Below are positions 1 through 7,111 of a DNA stretch of 12,610 bases, in pieces. Position numbers and translations under genes: made by a program. Position 1 is the first letter of the stretch, and the number at the start of each line of letters is the position of its first letter. The stretch lies in contig DATBFY010000710.1 of NCBI GenBank assembly GCA_036558265.1, positions 1-12,610 of the forward strand, written 5' to 3'. The DNA is from RYN-433 sp036558265 (GTDB taxonomy: Bacteria; Planctomycetota; Phycisphaerae; Tepidisphaerales; Tepidisphaeraceae). A model generated the notes under the pieces. The model was not told where the DNA came from, made no database searches, and was given only the letters and a program-made list of their open reading frames with translations.

Positions 1-791
1 GAGCGGGCGCGGACGTACTGGAGCGTCTTCTCGTCGACGTCGCAGACGCCGTTCTTCCCGCCGGCCTCAATGGCCATGTTGGTCAGCGTCATCCGGTCTT
101 CGAGGGTCAGGCTGCTGATGCCGTCACCCGCGAAGTACATCGAGCGGTAGGTCGCCCCGTCGACGCCGATCTCGCCGATGACGGCCAGGATCAGGTCCTT
201 GGCGGTCAGGTAGGCGGGGATCTCACCGTGGAAGGCGAACTTCATGGTGGGCGGGACCTTGAGCCAGAGCTTGCCGGTGCCCAGGACAAACCCCGCGTCG
301 GTGTTGCCGATGCCGGTGGCGAACTGCCTGAACGCGCCGGCGGTGCAGGTGTGGCTGTCGGTGCCCAGGAGGATCTCGCCCGGGCGGACGTGCCCTTCCT
401 CGGGCAGGGCCTTGTGGCAGACGCCTTTATAGTTGGTCTTGGTGGGGTCCTTGTAGGGGTTGGGCATCACCGGGTCCATGGTGACGAACTCGGGGTCGTA
501 GTAGTACTTGATGCCCTGCTGCTTCACGAAGTCGCGGAGGATCTGGACGTTACGGTGACAGATCTGCTCGCGCGTGAAGATGTAGTGGTCGGGGATGATC
601 ACGACCTTGTCCGGGTTCCAGACCTTCGCGTCCTTGCCGAAATTCTCCTGGAACACGCCGATCGTGCCCGGCCCGCAGACGTCGTGGGTCATCAGGATGT
701 CCACGTCCACCCAGATGTTCTCGCCCGGCTGGACAGAGGCCTTTTGGGCGTGCTTGGCGAGGATCTTCTCGGTCATGGTCATGCGGGGCAT
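1..791 (-). CDS. leuC: 3-isopropylmalate dehydratase large subunit (aconitase superfamily), partial at left edge
   Basis: The visible 263 residues match the N-terminal half of LeuC, the Fe-S subunit that, with LeuD, isomerises 2- to 3-isopropylmalate in cytoplasmic leucine synthesis. Seen: a DVDILMTHDVCGPG segment near residue 30, VVIIPDHY with His69, and the family motif GTDSHTCT at 143-150 followed by FATGIGNTD. Family proteins are about 420 residues, so roughly 60% is here. The three cysteines that hold the 4Fe-4S cluster in this family lie further on, so they cannot be checked. I chose the ATG at 791 because AGGAG (805-801) lies 9 bases upstream; internal Met4 and Met6 fit that site less well. 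The gene is divergent from the prepilin-like gene. The related homoaconitase or a 2,3-dimethylmalate-type dehydratase cannot be excluded without the C-terminus and the leuD/leuB context. Confidence 0.9.
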   Translation of the reverse strand, partial: MPRMTMTEKILAKHAQKASVQPGENIWVDVDILMTHDVCGPGTIGVFQENFGKDAKVWNPDKVVIIPDHYIFTREQICHRNVQILRDFVKQQGIKYYYDPEFVTMDPVMPNPYKDPTKTNYKGVCHKALPEEGHVRPGEILLGTDSHTCTAGAFRQFATGIGNTDAGFVLGTGKLWLKVPPTMKFAFHGEIPAYLTAKDLILAVIGEIGVDGATYRSMYFAGDGISSLTLEDRMTLTNMAIEAGGKNGVCDVDEKTLQYVRAR

Positions 792-830
792 GGCGGCAAA
801 CTCCTGATGATTCGGTGGAATAGAAGGGCA

Positions 831-839
831 AGTATAGCA
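831..839 (-). promoter_or_regulatory. extended -10 promoter candidate for leuC
   Basis: On the minus strand this reads TGCTATACT, an extended -10 (TGn plus TATACT, five of six bases matching TATAAT). I see no -35 match 17 bases upstream, which is compatible with an extended -10 promoter. It would start the transcript around 824 and give a leader of roughly 33 bases carrying the leuC ribosome site. No leader peptide or attenuator is evident. Confidence 0.45.
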
Positions 840-1027
840 GCGGTGTCGGGGGGAGGGTAGCGATCGGGGGAAGGGCAAGACTCTTTACTTATCCCTAACC
901 CGTGTGCCCCGCGATGGCAATCGCCGAGACGTCGCCACTCGTTTGCGGTCATGGTATGCTGCCTCGCGTCGGATCACGTCGCGAAGCGCAGCAGTTTGGG
1001 TCGGTCACATCGTACGGGAGCATGTCG

Positions 1028-2029
1028 ATGCGAAGGGCGCACCATCGGGTCGCACGCGGTCGTGCTGGCGGGTTTACCCTGGTCGAGTTGCTGGTCGTGA
1101 TCGGCATCATCGGCGTGCTGATCGCGATCCTGTTGCCGGCGATCCGCAAGGCCAGGCGCGCCGCGGTCGTGCTGGCGTCGCCGGTCGCGTATGTCACGAG
1201 CGACGGCGGGGTTCACATGACCGACCCGACCGGCCGGATGGACCTGGTGCTCACCAAGTCCACCAGCACGAACTGCCCGGTCTGCCACACGCCGCCGGTC
1301 TTCTCGCCCAGCGGGCAGACCATTGCGCTGCGGGCGCTGCCCGCCAACGGCAACACCAGCCGCATGGCGTCGCTGATCGCGCTGGTCGAGCCGGTCAGCG
1401 GGCGCGTGACCTATCCCTCGGCGCAGGGCATGTTCCTGGTGGGATGGCTGGATTCCGAGCGGTACGTCGAGACGACCGGTCCGGGGAGCCTGTCGATCTT
1501 CTGCCTGTGGAACAACACGCGGCAGACGCTGAATAACAACAACCACATCCTGTTCATGTCGCCCGCGCCGGCGCAGTGTCCCGGGCCGTACGTGGCCGTC
1601 ACCTACGATTCGCGCGCCAGCGCCGAGACGGTGCGGTTCATCCGCAAGGACCTCTCCCCGGGCAAGCCGGTCTGGACCGAGGCGCGCTCCAACCCGTCGC
1701 AGCACTCGCAGGAATCGCCGCGCGTCGACCCGATGGGCGAATACGTCGCCTGGACGCTGCGGCGCAACGCCGTCCCCCGCGTGGCGATCAAGGATACGAA
1801 GACGCCGTCGACCTCACCGCCCGACCTCCTGGGCACCCAGTACTTCGCCGCGTACTTCTGCGATTGGACCGAGCAGGGCGATTTGCTGGTCAATGCCCAG
1901 CAGGCGATGAACGGCAAGTGGCGGCTGGTCGTACTCGGGCGCGACGGGTCGCTCCGCTATGAGTTGGGGACGGACCTGCCGCCCGCCGAAGGGGTCGTGG
2001 CGTCCTGGCGGAAGTACGAGCATCGATAA
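1028..2029 (+). CDS. prepilin-type N-terminal methylation domain protein with TolB/WD40-like propeller
   Basis: The protein has 333 residues. It opens with a basic leader ending in RAGG, then FTLVELLVVIGIIGVLIAIL: a type IV prepilin/pseudopilin signal with predicted cleavage after Gly15, the conserved Glu at mature position 5 and a hydrophobic helix at 16-37. The rest is not a usual pilin head. It has propeller-like blade signatures: SDGGVHMTD, PVFSPSGQTIAL (around 95), SPRVDPMGEYVAWTL (around 240), CDWTEQGDLLV and LGRDGSLRYEL near the end. That suggests a helix-anchored, surface-exposed beta-propeller that binds something. A CPVCH motif at 83-87 is a formal CXXCH. ATG 1028 is preferred because GGGAG (1016-1020) lies 7 bases upstream; ATG 1022 is too close to it. 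The frame stays open upstream to 902, but that part does not resemble a leader. No binding partner can be named. Confidence 0.78.
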   Translation: MRRAHHRVARGRAGGFTLVELLVVIGIIGVLIAILLPAIRKARRAAVVLASPVAYVTSDGGVHMTDPTGRMDLVLTKSTSTNCPVCHTPPVFSPSGQTIALRALPANGNTSRMASLIALVEPVSGRVTYPSAQGMFLVGWLDSERYVETTGPGSLSIFCLWNNTRQTLNNNNHILFMSPAPAQCPGPYVAVTYDSRASAETVRFIRKDLSPGKPVWTEARSNPSQHSQESPRVDPMGEYVAWTLRRNAVPRVAIKDTKTPSTSPPDLLGTQYFAAYFCDWTEQGDLLVNAQQAMNGKWRLVVLGRDGSLRYELGTDLPPAEGVVASWRKYEHR

Positions 2030-2084
2030 TCCGAGGTGAATTCCCTGGCGCGACGGGCACGATAGGGGCGGCGCGGACGGCGGT

Positions 2085-2090
2085 TATATT
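2085..2090 (+). promoter_or_regulatory. -10 element (TATATT), predicted leaderless start for the GH39-like gene
   Basis: TATATT ends 8 bases before the ATG at 2099, so the predicted transcription start falls at or within about two bases of the ATG. No Shine-Dalgarno sequence lies between, and no good -35 is seen 17 bases upstream (ATAGGG). The same spacing recurs at 6075, 9633 and 11969 in this window. Confidence 0.5.
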
Positions 2091-2098
2091 GTGTGCAG

Positions 2099-3553
2099 AT
2101 GGAAAGCCTTCCGCCCGTCATTTCACATTCATGGTTCGCCCTGCTCATCGCCTGGCTCGTCCTCTTGACCGGCGCGGCAGCGACCGGCGCCTCGGAGATC
2201 GTGATCGATGCCGCCAAAGAAGAGATGCCCGCATTGCGCCCCCTGCACGGCGTCAACGGCGGGCCGCTCGAAGACCAGGGCCTGATCGACCTCTCCACCT
2301 ATTTCCGCGAGATGCGCGTCCCCTTGGTCCGCCTCCACGATTGCCACTGGCCCAACCCGGACGTGGTGGACATTCACGCGATCTTCCCCAATCCCGACGC
2401 CGACCCTGCCAGGCCCGAAAGTTACGACTTCGTCCGCACCGACGCCTACGTGAAATCGATCCTCGACACCGGCGCCAAGATCGTCTACCGCCTGGGCGAG
2501 AGCATCGAGCACGGCCCGGACAAGCGCCGCTCGCGACCGCCCGCCGACCCCGACCGATGGGCTCAGGTCTGCACCGGCATCATCCGCCACTACAACCGGG
2601 GATGGGCCGGTGGGTTCAAGTACGGGATCGATCAGTGGGAGATCTGGAACGAGCCGGATAACCGTCCCAACTGCTGGAGCGGCTCCGACGACGAGTACCT
2701 CCGCCTCTACGTCGCCGCCGCCAGGGCAATCAAGCACGAATTCCCCGACGTCCAGGTCGGTGGCCCCGCCATCGGAAACGCCGGCACGATCGATCACGGC
2801 CAGTTCAAACCGACCCCGTTCTCGATCGCCTTTCTCGAGCGCTGCCGCCGCGGAAGAGCCCCGCTCGATTTCTTCTCCTGGCACTGGTACGGCAACTGGG
2901 CGGACGCGCTGGTCATACGCGCCCGCGGCGTCCGACGAATGCTCGACGACCACGCCTTTGCCAAAACGCAAAGCCATCTCAACGAGTGGAACTACCTGCC
3001 CGACGACGACTGGCGTCCGATGCTCGCCAATGGCCAGGGCGCCGCGCGACAGCGCTTCTACGACCGCATCGGCGGCGTCGAAGGGGCGGTGTTCTCTGCG
3101 GGCGTGCTCATGCACCTTCAAGACCTTCCGGTCGACGCCGCGACCTATTTCAGCGGGAATACGCAGGGTTTCGGGCTGTTCAGTCCTGCGGGAGTACCGA
3201 AGAAGACCTTTTACGCCTTTAAAGCCTTTGCCGGGCTCGCCGAAGCACCGGTCCGGCTCGCGGCGACCTGCGACGACCCGTCCCTGACCTGTTGCGCCGC
3301 CCGGTCGCGCGACGGCACCGAAGTTCGGTTGCTGATCGCCTGTTCGAGGGCCGACGACAGGCCGGTCCAGCTCACGATCCGGAACGTGAACTGGCCCGCC
3401 GGCGCGAGCTATGCCCAATCGTCCGTGGACTCGACGCACGACCTGGCGCAGACCCGTTCGGGCCGGTTGAGTCCCGGGCAGCTTTCCCTCCCGGTCGAGT
3501 TCAAGGGCCCCGGCGTCATCCTCATCACGTTCGTGCCGGGCGCGACGAAATAG
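2099..3553 (+). CDS. secreted GH39-like glycoside hydrolase (clan GH-A)
   Basis: The 484-residue protein carries the two clan GH-A catalytic signatures: WEIWNEPD with the presumed acid/base Glu185, and SHLNEWN with the presumed nucleophile Glu296. Their spacing of 111 residues is close to that of GH39 beta-xylosidases. A (beta/alpha)8 barrel probably spans about 40-380, including FSWHWYGNW near 263, followed by a small C-terminal beta domain typical of GH39/GH51 enzymes. A hydrophobic segment at 12-28 with likely cleavage near TGA|SE suggests export, though the n-region lacks Lys and Arg. The likely reaction is retaining hydrolysis of a beta-xyloside, iduronide or related sugar; substrate cannot be read from sequence. 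The ATG at 2099 is chosen over the in-frame GTG at 2093 because of the -10 spacing. The nearby secreted esterase and lactonase fit carbohydrate use. GH5/GH79-like relatives are the main alternatives. Confidence 0.82.
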   Translation: MESLPPVISHSWFALLIAWLVLLTGAAATGASEIVIDAAKEEMPALRPLHGVNGGPLEDQGLIDLSTYFREMRVPLVRLHDCHWPNPDVVDIHAIFPNPDADPARPESYDFVRTDAYVKSILDTGAKIVYRLGESIEHGPDKRRSRPPADPDRWAQVCTGIIRHYNRGWAGGFKYGIDQWEIWNEPDNRPNCWSGSDDEYLRLYVAAARAIKHEFPDVQVGGPAIGNAGTIDHGQFKPTPFSIAFLERCRRGRAPLDFFSWHWYGNWADALVIRARGVRRMLDDHAFAKTQSHLNEWNYLPDDDWRPMLANGQGAARQRFYDRIGGVEGAVFSAGVLMHLQDLPVDAATYFSGNTQGFGLFSPAGVPKKTFYAFKAFAGLAEAPVRLAATCDDPSLTCCAARSRDGTEVRLLIACSRADDRPVQLTIRNVNWPAGASYAQSSVDSTHDLAQTRSGRLSPGQLSLPVEFKGPGVILITFVPGATK

Positions 3554-3609
3554 ATCGTTTTGCGGTTTTTTGCACGTATGTGTTGAACTTGGACGGCCGG
3601 GCGGATTGA

Positions 3610-4221
3610 ATGGGTCACACGCAGGTTCACGTGGGCCTTCCCCGCACACAATTTCGCGACCTCGCGATGGCCGAGCTCCCCGCCGTTTATCGCATGGCAT
3701 ACCACCTGACCCGCGGCGGCAGGACGGCGGCGGCCGATCCCGACGATCTGGTCCAGGAGGCCTACCTCCGCGCGTTCACCGCCGAGCATTCGTTCCGGTT
3801 GGGTGAGGCGGGCGTGCGGCCGTGGCTGCTCAAGATCGTTTACAACTGCTTCCTGACGCGGATCAAACGGGCCAAGATCGAGCCGATCGCGTCGGAGCTC
3901 GCCGGCGACCTGGCCGAACGCTCCGACCACGACGCCGAACTGACCGGCCAAGCCTTGGCCGACCTGGATTGGGAGCAGATGGACGACCGCCTGAAACGCG
4001 CGATCCACGATCTGCCGGAGACGTACCGTACCGTATTCCTGCTCTCGTCAATCGAGGGCCTGAAATATCGAGAAATTGCCGATGTGTTGGAAATGCCGAT
4101 GGGCACGGTGATGAGCCGGCTCTTCCGCGCCCGAACGATGCTGCTCGACGCCCTGACAGACCTCGGGGCCGAGCTGCGAATCAGCGGCAAACGGGATGAA
4201 TCCGGACGGGAAGGTGATTGA
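3610..4221 (+). CDS. ECF (sigma-70 family, group 4) RNA polymerase sigma factor
   Basis: The 203-residue protein has the ECF layout. Region 2 spans about 14-85, with FRDLAMAELPAVYRMAYHLT and DPDDLVQEAYLRAF, the core-binding and -10-recognition segment. A charged linker follows. Region 4 spans about 128-180, with LPETYRTVFLLSSIEGLKYR and the helix-turn-helix EIADVLEMPMGTVMSRLFRAR that would contact the -35. It directs RNA polymerase to a dedicated regulon. The gene directly downstream encodes a membrane anti-sigma factor, so the pair is presumably co-transcribed and the sigma held inactive until an envelope signal arrives. ATG 3610 is kept because Met20 would cut into region 2. The upstream ribosome site is weak (GGCGG). 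Known regulon members cannot be named; the glycan-related neighbours are candidates. Confidence 0.93.
   Translation: MGHTQVHVGLPRTQFRDLAMAELPAVYRMAYHLTRGGRTAAADPDDLVQEAYLRAFTAEHSFRLGEAGVRPWLLKIVYNCFLTRIKRAKIEPIASELAGDLAERSDHDAELTGQALADLDWEQMDDRLKRAIHDLPETYRTVFLLSSIEGLKYREIADVLEMPMGTVMSRLFRARTMLLDALTDLGAELRISGKRDESGREGD
4211..4217 (+). promoter_or_regulatory. ribosome binding site deciding the anti-sigma start
   Basis: AAGGTGA lies 8 bases before the ATG at 4226 and within the last codons of the sigma gene. This favours 4226, with 4 bases between genes, over the in-frame ATG at 4196, which would overlap the sigma gene by 26 bases. It supports translational coupling. Confidence 0.55.
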
Positions 4222-4225
4222 ACTT

Positions 4226-5032
4226 ATGATGGCCCAGCCCCCCAGCGATCTGGAGTTGATGGCCTACGCGGATGGCGAATTGGACGCCGCCGCCGCCGAG
4301 GGGGTCCGCCGGTACGTCGAGTCCGACGCCGGGGCGGCGCGCAAGCTTGAGGCCTATCGTAAATTGCGCGAAACCGCGGGACGCGTGTTGGCCGTCCGAC
4401 TGCCCGAAGGACTGGAGCACCGGATCGACGCCCAGGCGACAAGGGCAGCCTTGCAGGCGCCCCGCTGGCACATCGGATGGGTCGGTGGGGCGGTCGCTGC
4501 GGTGCTGCTGCTCGGCATCGCGTCGGTTGTGATCTGGTCCACCTTCGCAAGGGAACCCGGCGCGATCCACGACAGCCCCCTCGTGCCGGTCGCCTGGGTG
4601 TCGTCGGCCGCGACGGTACACGTCAACTGTTCGAAACACGAGGATCACCACGGCGCCCCCTTCCCGCGCGACTTGAGCGAGCTGCCCGAGTCGATCCACG
4701 AGTTCCTCGGATGTGACGCCAGGTGCCCGGACTTCTCGAACGTCGGTTACCAGTTCGCCGGCTGCGCGTCCTGCACCGTCAAGGACGACAAGACCGCCCA
4801 CCTGCTCTACCGTCCGACCGGCGCGCCCGAGCCCTGCATCAGCCTGTTCGTCCAGAACGACGTCGGACAGCTCGCCATCGAGACCGGCAAGTACTATTTC
4901 GCGCGCGACGCGCACGAGGACGTGCCGATGATCATCTGGCGGGATAACGGAGCCGTTTACTACCTTGTCGGCGAGGACGACCGGCATCTCAAGGCCGTCG
5001 CCGCCGCCATGGGACTCAAGGTTCGACTTTGA
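4226..5032 (+). CDS. transmembrane anti-sigma factor with cysteine-rich extracytoplasmic domain
   Basis: The 268-residue protein has three parts. The N-terminal cytoplasmic part (1-80) contains LMAYADGELD followed by a helical ESDAGAARKLEAYRKLRE, a typical anti-sigma domain but without the HxxxCxxC zinc motif. One membrane span lies at 83-105. The outer domain (108-268) includes FSNVGYQFAG and TAHLLYR, reminiscent of outer domains of other ECF anti-sigma factors. That domain carries six cysteines (135, 163, 167, 180, 183, 204) and a His cluster (132, 138, 141, 142, 158), which suggests a thiol- or metal-based sensor; this is inference. It should bind the sigma encoded 4 bases upstream and release it on a signal. 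Its 3' end overlaps the convergent SMP-30 gene by 17 bases. No regulated-proteolysis site is recognisable. Confidence 0.82.
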   Translation: MMAQPPSDLELMAYADGELDAAAAEGVRRYVESDAGAARKLEAYRKLRETAGRVLAVRLPEGLEHRIDAQATRAALQAPRWHIGWVGGAVAAVLLLGIASVVIWSTFAREPGAIHDSPLVPVAWVSSAATVHVNCSKHEDHHGAPFPRDLSELPESIHEFLGCDARCPDFSNVGYQFAGCASCTVKDDKTAHLLYRPTGAPEPCISLFVQNDVGQLAIETGKYYFARDAHEDVPMIIWRDNGAVYYLVGEDDRHLKAVAAAMGLKVRL

Positions 5033-5942
5033 CCACCGCCCCCGTCGTTTTCAACCGGATCCGATAGAGCGACTTGCTCGCCGTCATGTAAAGCTCGCGC
5101 CCGTCCTTCCCGCCAAAGGCCAGGTTCGCGCAGCTCTCGGGCAGCGGGATCTTGCCGATCAATTCCCCGTCCGGTGAGAAGATGTGCACGCCATCCCTCG
5201 CGCTGGAGAACACCCGGCCCGCCGCGTCCACGCGGATGCCGTCGGGCACGCCGTTGTCGATCCGGCAGAACACCTGTCCGCCCGAGAGCGTGCCGTCGCC
5301 GTTCACATCGAACACGCGGATGTGCCGCGTCTTCTCGCCCGAATCCGCGATGTAGAGCTTGCGCTCGTCCGGGGAGAACGCCAGGCCGTTGGGCCGATCG
5401 AAATCCGTCGCCACCGGCTTGAGCTGATTCTTCTCCAGGTCCAGCCGGAACACGTACTGCCCCGCCTGCGCCTGCCTGGCGTCCCTGGGCAGGCCGTAAG
5501 GCGGGTCGGTAAACCAGACGGTTCCGTCCGACTTCACGACCACGTCGTTGGGCGAGTTGAGCGGCTTGCCGTCGTACTTGTCCGCCAGCACGGTAATCGT
5601 GCCGTCGCTCTCCGTCCGCGTGACCCGCCGCGCCTGGTGCTCGCAGGTGATCAGCCGGCCCTGGGCATCCCTCGCGTTGCCGTTGGAATTGTGTGAATTC
5701 TCGCGGAAGACCGCCAGGCCCTCCCGTTCGCTCCACTTCTTGAGTTGATTCGACGGAATATCGGAAAAAACCAGATATCCTCCGGCCGGATCGGCAAACC
5801 AGCACGGGCCTTCGGTGAACTTCATGTCCGTTGCGAGCTTTTCCACCTTTGCGTCCGAGGGAACGACCTCGGCAAGCGGCTCGGCGCCCCGGACGAACGG
5901 GGTGAGACAGACCAGCAGGACGGCGGTCAATAGCGGGCGCAT
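5016..5942 (-). CDS. exported SMP-30/gluconolactonase-family lactonase
   Basis: The 308-residue protein starts with a signal peptide (MRPLLTAVLLVCLTPFVRGA, likely cleavage after Ala20). The remainder is a six-bladed SMP-30 propeller. Family metal ligands are visible: Glu44 in KFTEGP, Asn185 in DRPNGLAFSPD and Asp234 in VPDGIRVD. Asn132 in LNSPNDV matches the substrate-side Asn of the family. Further blade signatures are FTDPPYG and YIADSG. The enzyme likely hydrolyses a sugar lactone in the periplasm, in oxidative sugar catabolism; exact substrate is unknown. Start: ATG 5942 with AGGAAGGAA 6 bases upstream. The longer TTG start at 5966 is unlikely because it would bury the signal peptide. The gene is divergent from the glycosyltransferase and convergent with the anti-sigma gene. 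Confidence 0.88.
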   Translation of the reverse strand: MRPLLTAVLLVCLTPFVRGAEPLAEVVPSDAKVEKLATDMKFTEGPCWFADPAGGYLVFSDIPSNQLKKWSEREGLAVFRENSHNSNGNARDAQGRLITCEHQARRVTRTESDGTITVLADKYDGKPLNSPNDVVVKSDGTVWFTDPPYGLPRDARQAQAGQYVFRLDLEKNQLKPVATDFDRPNGLAFSPDERKLYIADSGEKTRHIRVFDVNGDGTLSGGQVFCRIDNGVPDGIRVDAAGRVFSSARDGVHIFSPDGELIGKIPLPESCANLAFGGKDGRELYMTASKSLYRIRLKTTGAVVKVEP

Positions 5943-6051
5943 GGGGGGTTCCTTCCTGTCCCGCAATTCCTAGCCAACCGGCACGACGTATGCAATGGGG
6001 AAGGGTCGCATCACTTCCGCGGCGCCGCCGCCCTTGAAGCAGCCGCGGCAT

Positions 6052-6080
6052 TTGTCCACGTTGCAGCACGCCTTTATATT
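6052..6080 (+). promoter_or_regulatory. promoter for the glycosyltransferase operon, predicted leaderless
   Basis: TTGTCC (6052-6057) is followed, after exactly 17 bases, by TATATT (6075-6080). Four of six bases match the -35 consensus and five of six the -10. The ATG at 6089 comes 8 bases after the -10, which puts the predicted start of transcription at or next to it; no Shine-Dalgarno is present. It lies in the 146-base gap shared with the divergent SMP-30 gene. Confidence 0.55.
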
Positions 6081-6088
6081 CGCGCCCG

Positions 6089-7102
6089 ATGACCGCAGCG
6101 CCGTCAGCGTCGCCCAGCGCCCGCGCAGATTCCCGACCCGCGGCCCTGCGCATCCGCTATGTCAAGCTCGGACGACTCCCCCATCATGTCTATAACAACG
6201 TCGTCTACGCGATGGAGGCGAGCCTCGCCCGCCTGAACCTGGGCTACAAGCTCTCCCCGCGCAACACGTTCACCGCCTATGCCAACCGCGCCCTGGCCAA
6301 GCTGCGCCTGGTCCGCCCGATTGCGCGCGTGAGCCGCACGGCATATCTGGTCCCCACCGGACAGGCGGCCGAATCCCGCTTCTGTCCCGTCACGTTTTTC
6401 CATCCGGTCGTGCCGTGGATCTTCGACGCCTGGCCCAACCTGTGGGAGCGTATCGAAGGCGTGCTCCGGCGGCAGCGGGTGCGGCTCGCCTTCTTCACCG
6501 CCCGCCAGGCCGCCGACCATTTCCGCCAGCGCCTGGGCATCGACGCCGTCTGGATGCCCGAGGCGTGCGACGCGAGCGTGTTCGACGCGTCGAAAGCCCT
6601 GGTCGATCGCCCGATCGACGTGCTCGAGCTGGGCCGCAAGTACGATCGGTATCACGACGGCATCGCCCCGCGCCTCGCCGAACGCGGCAAGACTCATCTC
6701 TTCGAGAAGGTCAAGGGACAACTCATCTTCCCAACCGAGCAGGCCATGCGCGACGGTTTCGCCAACGCCAGGGTTTCGGTCTGTTTTCCCAGCTCGATGA
6801 CCCACCCGGCCCGGTCCGGTCATGTCGAAACCGTCACGCTCCGCTATTTCGAGTCGATGGCCGCCAGGTCGCTGGTCGTCGGCCACTGTCCCGCCGAATT
6901 GAAAGAGGTGATGGGTTACGACCCCGTGATCACAGCCGACATGAACGATCCCGCGGGCCAGATCGACCGGATCCTCGACCGCATCGGCGACTATCAGGAA
7001 TTGGTCGATCGAAATTACGCCCAGGTGCTGCGGGCCGGCGTCTGGGACGTCCGCCTTGGGCAGTTGCTGGACGAACTGGCGTCGCGCGGTTACCACCCCT
7101 GA
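6089..7102 (+). CDS. glycosyltransferase, GT1/CgeB-like C-terminal domain
   Basis: The protein has 337 residues and no signal or membrane segment. The N-terminal half is poorly conserved, with a short Rossmann-like stretch (RVRLAFFTARQAADHF) and WMPEACDASVFD near 155. The C-terminal half resembles the Glycos_transf_1/CgeB-type nucleotide-sugar-binding domain: VDVLELGRKYDRY, ARVSVCFPSS, then LRYFESMAARSLVVGHCPAEL with Glu255 in the position of the conserved donor-binding Glu, and a final helical region. It likely moves a sugar from a nucleotide donor onto a surface glycan in the cytoplasm. It leads a gene pair: the FkbM methyltransferase starts 9 bases after its stop. ATG 6089 is supported by the promoter spacing; the first 20 Ala/Ser/Pro-rich residues may be disordered. 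Donor and acceptor cannot be predicted. Confidence 0.72.
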   Translation: MTAAPSASPSARADSRPAALRIRYVKLGRLPHHVYNNVVYAMEASLARLNLGYKLSPRNTFTAYANRALAKLRLVRPIARVSRTAYLVPTGQAAESRFCPVTFFHPVVPWIFDAWPNLWERIEGVLRRQRVRLAFFTARQAADHFRQRLGIDAVWMPEACDASVFDASKALVDRPIDVLELGRKYDRYHDGIAPRLAERGKTHLFEKVKGQLIFPTEQAMRDGFANARVSVCFPSSMTHPARSGHVETVTLRYFESMAARSLVVGHCPAELKEVMGYDPVITADMNDPAGQIDRILDRIGDYQELVDRNYAQVLRAGVWDVRLGQLLDELASRGYHP

Positions 7103-7111
7103 ACGACGCCC

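Noticed and set aside
228..860. A 210-codon plus-strand frame over leuC
   Set aside because: It is the shadow of leuC; the minus strand translates to conserved DSHTCT and related motifs, and the plus frame is Val/Gly/Asp-rich filler.
902..1027. N-terminal extension of the prepilin-like gene (ATG 902, 959 or 1022)
   Set aside because: It would place over 40 non-leader residues before the prepilin signal; GGGAG 7 bases before ATG 1028 and the short basic leader fit better.
3583..3611. ECF-like or sigma-70-like promoter (TGAACTT, TTGAAC with TTGAAT 17 bases on) before the sigma gene
   Set aside because: The -10-like part overlaps the chosen ATG, and the ECF-type -35 has no convincing -10. Autoregulation is plausible but not supported by sequence alone.
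2129..3700. A 523-codon antisense open frame over the GH39-like gene
   Set aside because: The plus strand has both catalytic glutamate motifs. The antisense product is low-complexity Gly/Val/Asp/Arg with no motif.
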